NCBI GenBank assembly: GCA_015680685.1
Contig: MNCI01008733.1
Location: forward strand, 73,045 to 137,044
DNA length: 64,000 bases
Origin: Gnetum montanum
Lineage: Eukaryota; Streptophyta; Gnetopsida; Gnetales; Gnetaceae
Direction of reading: 5' to 3'
Part shown: piece by piece, positions 59,700-64,000 of the stretch
Layout: every line of letters begins with the position of its first letter
How positions within the stretch are numbered: the first letter of the stretch is position 1
The notes under the pieces: model-generated
Told to the model about the DNA's origin: nothing
Database searches by the model: none
What the model saw: only the letters and a program-made list of their open reading frames with translations
Position numbers and translations under genes: made by a program

Positions 59700-62109
59700 A
59701 AATCGAACGTGGAATTTGGTTTGAAGAGCACTCAAATATGTTTGATGTAGAGGATGAGGGTGTTGGAGATATAGGGAGACCAACTGCATTAGGTTGTGAG
59801 GGTTTGGAAGGACTCTTGGGTCAAAAAAAGGATCGATTATCTGAACCACATGGTTGGAAGTTTGGTTGCGAATGTACAACCCTTGTAACATTTTGTTAAT
59901 ATGGCTATATAGGAATTTTATCTTACATGGATGAAACAAGAGGTAATTGGATTGAGGGTGGAGGGATGTGTGTAGATGAATGAAAAGGATGCTATGGATA
60001 TGAGGTCTTCGCTCAAGTGGATGGTGAATGAGTTCAATGGTACTCTAGAGGGTAATAGTGATGCTAGAATGTGGTGTGTCTTCTTGAACTTCATGGAGAA
60101 ATGGGTTGCTGAATATAGTATCCATATGGATCTGGTTACTTGTAAGCATACTACTGTCTTGGCAGTGGCATTCCTCATTACTGTAGTTGGTGCCATTCTT
60201 GATATTATTCATATGGTTGTGGTGGAGCTCCACTTGGATAGGAAGCTTGATGTTGCTAGTGGAACTACCTTAGATTTCCTTGAGGATAAGATAATCGTCT
60301 GGGTGCTTGCATCCATGCTAATTGAAGATTAAATATATATACCCTAGACTCTTTTAAGTATGAAACCACAAGGCAAGATCCCTTAGGAAGTTCATATTGG
60401 CAAATGTCACATCCAACATCATCATTAGAGTCTATCTCCACAACTTCTTCCACTATAGCAGCTTTTCCCTTACCTCTTTGGTAGGCACATTCAACTTTGG
60501 TCTACCTCCTATGGTTATGATTACTATTTTTCTCTTTGGATTCTTTAGTAATCTTCATAGCAGTTTGGAATTTTTCTTCCAAAGAGTCCCATAATTTGTC
60601 AACCTTTGCTAAAATATTAGAAATAGATTTTTGGATGGGTAAGGTTTTCCTATTCACTAATTTATCAAGTAGTGACTCCTCCTCATCATAGAATTAGACC
60701 TTCTTTTTCCTTATGGAAAGGTCCCTATTATATTCTTCTACACTTTCTCTTTTTTAGAACTCATCTTCTTCTTTGGCTACCTATTCTATTAGCCTTTGTA
60801 TTTGATGAGCTCTTAGTTTAGATATCTTTCTTAGGTGCAAACCCCAAGAGTTCTATTGATTTTTTCTTTAAGCCCATATATGATGTGATAGAGTTGTTCC
60901 TTCTAAAAATAACCATGGCTAGGGCATTAATGTAAAAGATAATAGTATCTATTCATGGAAACATCTAAGGGTTCATGTGTTTCTTATTTCTAGCCTTGGA
61001 TCTACCTTCTCAGATTAGACATTCTGGAGTACGTCTGATATTTTTCATTAAATAGTTCTACCATGGTACTCCATCTATGAATGGATTCTAGATTCAAGAA
61101 CTGGTACTAGCCTTTGACTTTCTTAATGAGTGTCCTAGGAAATAGCTTGAGTTTATAATAATCATTCTCAATGTTTTATAATGAGAAGGCATCATGAAAG
61201 GCTTGTAGATGATTTTGCATATTAGAGTTATATCCTCTCTCAAATCTTAAGATATTATTCATGTCTAAGCACTTGATCTGACCATCTTTCACATGCCTAG
61301 TTGGGATCTTAACTACCTCTATGATGTTAAGCATACTTTGAGTCACTAACAAAGGCTCATAATCATCATTATTTCATTATCATCGATGATGTCCTCTATT
61401 ACCTCTTTAATTATTATGGGCATGAAGATTAGTATTATTGCCTCGATGCTCACCTCCATCATAGTTATTCCTTTTGTAGTGTCTTTTAGAATCAAAAGAG
61501 GAAGTAGAAGTAGATGTAGATGAAGAGGACAAAGAGGGAGGAGGGCTACCACCACCATGATGTTTGACAATTCCCCTTGGGTTATCATGACCACATTCAT
61601 CAATTTTCCCATTATCGTGATGCTTGTTTGAACCCTTGCCTTGACTACCATCTTTCCGTGAACCTAAACTGTGGATTGTAGACTATAGATTCAGGGTTAC
61701 ACCCTCATCACTAGTAACAAAGGGTAGAGAATCTTCATGTTGAGAGCCCTTAGAACAAGGGATTTGTGAACCATTTTCCCTTTGAATCCTTATGATGCCT
61801 CTCTTGATGTCAATCTCACCAATGCTATGTTTTAGTAAGATATTAGTCCTAAGTGTCACAAACATTTACAACATATTCCTCTTGAATATTTGAGATGCCT
61901 AACTTCTTCAGAGTTTGAAGTAGAATCCAAGGCATATATCGATCAGGAGGAAATACAATGCTACCTTCCATGTCACGCCATCGTACTTAATCATCTTGAT
62001 GTAGGATGAAGGTGAAATAAGGCACAAACTCATTTTGATGAGTATATATCACTTTGCACTTTTGTGGAACTAGCAGTTTTGTATCATTTTGCCCATGAGA
62101 AGAAGACAC
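59700..62109 (-). pseudogene. Element C gag, degraded
   Basis: The N-terminus aligns with the other copies, but the start is GTG (62109-62107), followed by SSSHGQNDTK and YTHQNEFVPYFTFILHQDD. A Ser/Asp-rich region lies near 61560-61480, the gag domain about 61330-60650, and a Tyr/Gln/Pro-rich part about 60330-59930. It ends near the protease. Multiple stops. Confidence 0.8.
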
Positions 62110-62240
62110 TTTGCAAAAAATTATAGTATTAGTGTGCTTTTGTAGTTATATTATTTGGGAATGATATTGATCTTGGGATTCATCCAATGATATTAATGAT
62201 ATCCACTAAACTTAGATAGCACACCTTTCAATAAATAAAG

Positions 62241-62258
62241 TTCCTAGCAATGATGCTA
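62241..62258 (-). other. Primer binding site, tRNA-Asp type (element C)
   Basis: Minus strand TAGCATCATTGCTAGGAA, one base inside the LTR. Transitions only relative to the tRNA-Asp complement. Confidence 0.75.
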
Positions 62259-62259
62259 A

Positions 62260-63110
62260 TGATGAGTAGTGAAGGATACCTATATGCCCAACCATATGAA
62301 TCACATAGTGCTCATGTGTGATCTAGTCAAATTCTATGGACTCTCTAGTTTCTAGTGCACTAGTCTTCTAGGAAGTGAATTTTACCCTAATGATCGTTCA
62401 TTGTCTTCCAAATTACACTTGTAAAGTACAAAGGTATGATTAAGCATAATTGAGGCATATGATTTTTATCATTTTATGTTTTATGTTCTTTGGAGCTTAA
62501 AGAGAGAGAAAATTAATTTAATAACTAATTTGATTTAACTAACTAACTAATCTCTAACTAGTCCTAACATAAGCATTCAATCCTACTTTATGTACATGTC
62601 CTAAATCCACATATCCACTGCTAGGTTAGCAAGCACTATGTTACTGGGTGTACCAAGCAACAACACTATTGGGATTACCAAGAGAATACGTGTTATGCTC
62701 AAAGCAGTCATCCTTATGTATTTAATATATCTAAGTTATTTTGCTTAATTAGCTTAATTATTGGAAAACACTAAATGCCAGAATAATATAGCTAAACTAT
62801 CTAGAATGTTTCAAGGTTCATCAAGAAGCTCATCTTTATTGTCGTGCACACTATCATGCTCAGGTATAATAATGCTTGAATAAAGATCTATACACTCAAT
62901 GACTTCTACTACAAGCACTTGGGAAAATATTATAACTTTTGAATGGAAAATTTGCAAGAGCTCTACTACTACTATGAATCTATTTTCATAAATTTGTCTA
63001 GTAAGCACATATTTATAGGCAAGAATAGACCCTGTGTCGATAGGTCCTAGTTAACACATGAAACAATGTGTCAATGGGGCCTCATCAATGCATCCAAATG
63101 CAACTCATCA
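62260..63110 (-). repeat. 5' LTR of element C
   Basis: Starts TGATGAGTAGTGAAGG and ends AACTCATCA. AATAAA at 62840-62835, TATAAATA at 63017-63010 (minus strand). Directly followed by ACTAA. Confidence 0.92.
63010..63017 (-). promoter_or_regulatory. TATA box of element C 5' LTR
   Basis: TATAAATA on the minus strand, about 95 bases from the outer LTR end, as in A and B. Confidence 0.6.
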
Positions 63111-63115
63111 ACTAA

Positions 63116-64000
63116 TAAGTAAGTTGGATGTTTGCATGCATTTTGTGAATGGTTCATCATTCTTATTCTTGAGCCACTGGGTGTCTCTTAGTTTAGTGGC
63201 TACTATGTAGACATGGTCATGTACACACATTTGTTCCCTAAGTTTGTTGTGGATTGGTGTAGGGATCATGTTGATGCTTTGACCTTTCAACCCATAACTA
63301 CACCCTTTATTACTATTTGCAATGCATGGAGCTTTATTTCTTTCCATAATGATAGGTTAATCTTTTATATTTTATGTTGGAGTAGTGATAGCTATTGGCT
63401 TTTGCATAGGATTGGAAGACATTGTATCTACAAGAAAGGATGTTGTCCCATATTAGCCTTGTGCTGGTGTTGATGAGCTAGTAGACCTTCAAGTTTTATT
63501 TGCATGAGTGAGAACTATCCTAAAGAAAAGACATTTTTAAGACTTTTGTGAAGACCTATTAACATTATTGTTTGATTTTATGCTCACAGCACAAGTGACA
63601 TTCTTCTATTGAGATTTTACTGCGAATCCTTCTTGCATTATTGGTGTTGACATATGATGGACGAAATTACAAGAGTAGTGAGGATGTGATGAAGGATCAA
63701 AGGTATGAGATGGTGATCCCAATGGATATGTTGTGGGTTGATGATATTGAGGAGAGTGGTAGTAACAATTTGAAGTAGAGGAAGTAGAACTAATTGGAAA
63801 AATAGTTTGTTGAACATAGTAGCCATGAGGGTCTTATTGGAAATAAAGGTATTGCTGATATGCTGATGGCCTCCCTCATGACTATGGATTTTTCCACTAT
63901 TATTGATAGTAGTGTTGAGGTTGATAGGAGGTCCCACTAGGATAGTATTGTTGATTGTAGGATTGTCTATAATTGCCTTGTATACTATACATAAGTACAC
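63116..64000 (-). pseudogene. Element E, right part: protease-linker and gag remnants
   Basis: From 63120 to about 63350 the minus strand aligns with the segment between protease and RT in the other copies (for example QWLKNKND--F and NKAPCIANSNKG, comparable with VPCIAYSDS in element 0). From about 63640 to the window end comes the Tyr/Gln/Pro/His-rich gag part (for example SPQYHQPTTY-like coding). Bases 63350-63640 are not assigned. Integrase, RNase H and RT are missing between here and the left part at 50601, so E was already deleted before C inserted, or the two parts come from different copies. Confidence 0.55.

Larger units (their letters stand above)
50602..63110 (-). mobile_element. 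Element C: full-length Ty3/gypsy retrotransposon
   Basis: LTRs 50602-51441 and 62260-63110, flanked by a perfect 5-bp duplication ACTAA (50597-50601 and 63111-63115). Order on the minus strand: primer binding site, gag, protease, RT, RNase H, integrase (truncated), spacer, third ORF. Total 12.5 kb. By eye the LTRs differ at about 13 of the first 133 bases, fewer than in B, so C is probably the younger insertion. It is inserted in element E. Confidence 0.92.

Overview
The window looks like nuclear DNA from a large-genome plant, most likely a seed plant and possibly a gymnosperm (low confidence on clade). It is AT-rich and CpG-poor. Apart from an unexplained first ~317 bases, every recognisable coding signal belongs to decayed retrotransposons. 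I see no intact host gene, tRNA gene, rRNA gene, CRISPR array or prokaryotic feature. Nearly all coding frames are broken by C-to-T / G-to-A changes, many of them turning Trp codons into stops, as expected for silenced, cytosine-methylated plant DNA.

Five related Ty3/gypsy elements of one family lie on the minus strand, all in the same orientation. I call them 0, A, B, C and E. Read on the minus strand the full layout is 5' LTR, primer binding site matching plant tRNA-Asp, gag, protease, reverse transcriptase, RNase H, integrase, a ~2 kb spacer, a third ORF, 3' LTR. LTRs are ~0.8-0.9 kb with ends TGATGAG...CTCATCA, a TATAAATA-type promoter box and an AATAAA signal. Domain order, RT motifs, tRNA-Asp primer and third ORF suggest the Athila/Tat side of the gypsy superfamily (inference).

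Layout: 1-317 unassigned; ~318-5489 element 0 (truncated), joined through LTR 5490-6295 to element A (to 18190), so the two share one LTR; 18191-21112 spacer with a Ty1/copia RNase H fragment; 21113-40704 element B (5-bp target duplication ATGAG), interrupted at 24030-33721 by nested element N (target duplication GTCCC/GGCCC); 40710-46440 AT-rich spacer with six copies or fragments of a tRNA-derived SINE; 46443-46893 an RT fragment on the plus strand; 46894-50601 and 63116-64000 element E, split by element C (50602-63110, perfect target duplication ACTAA).

N is a different family. It has ~1.77 kb LTRs, gag and protease, and no RT, RNase H or integrase, so it would have depended on proteins supplied by another element. 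It carries the most unusual sequence here: two arrays (14 units) of a ~26-30 bp motif starting GCTAGTTTA and followed by a short hairpin whose stem changes in a compensatory way, plus exact 28-bp and ~15-bp tandem arrays and LTR palindromes built on CTTACG/CGTAAG. Other points of interest are a ~75-bp non-coding block conserved in four copies of the main family and a third ORF present in A, C and E but missing from B.
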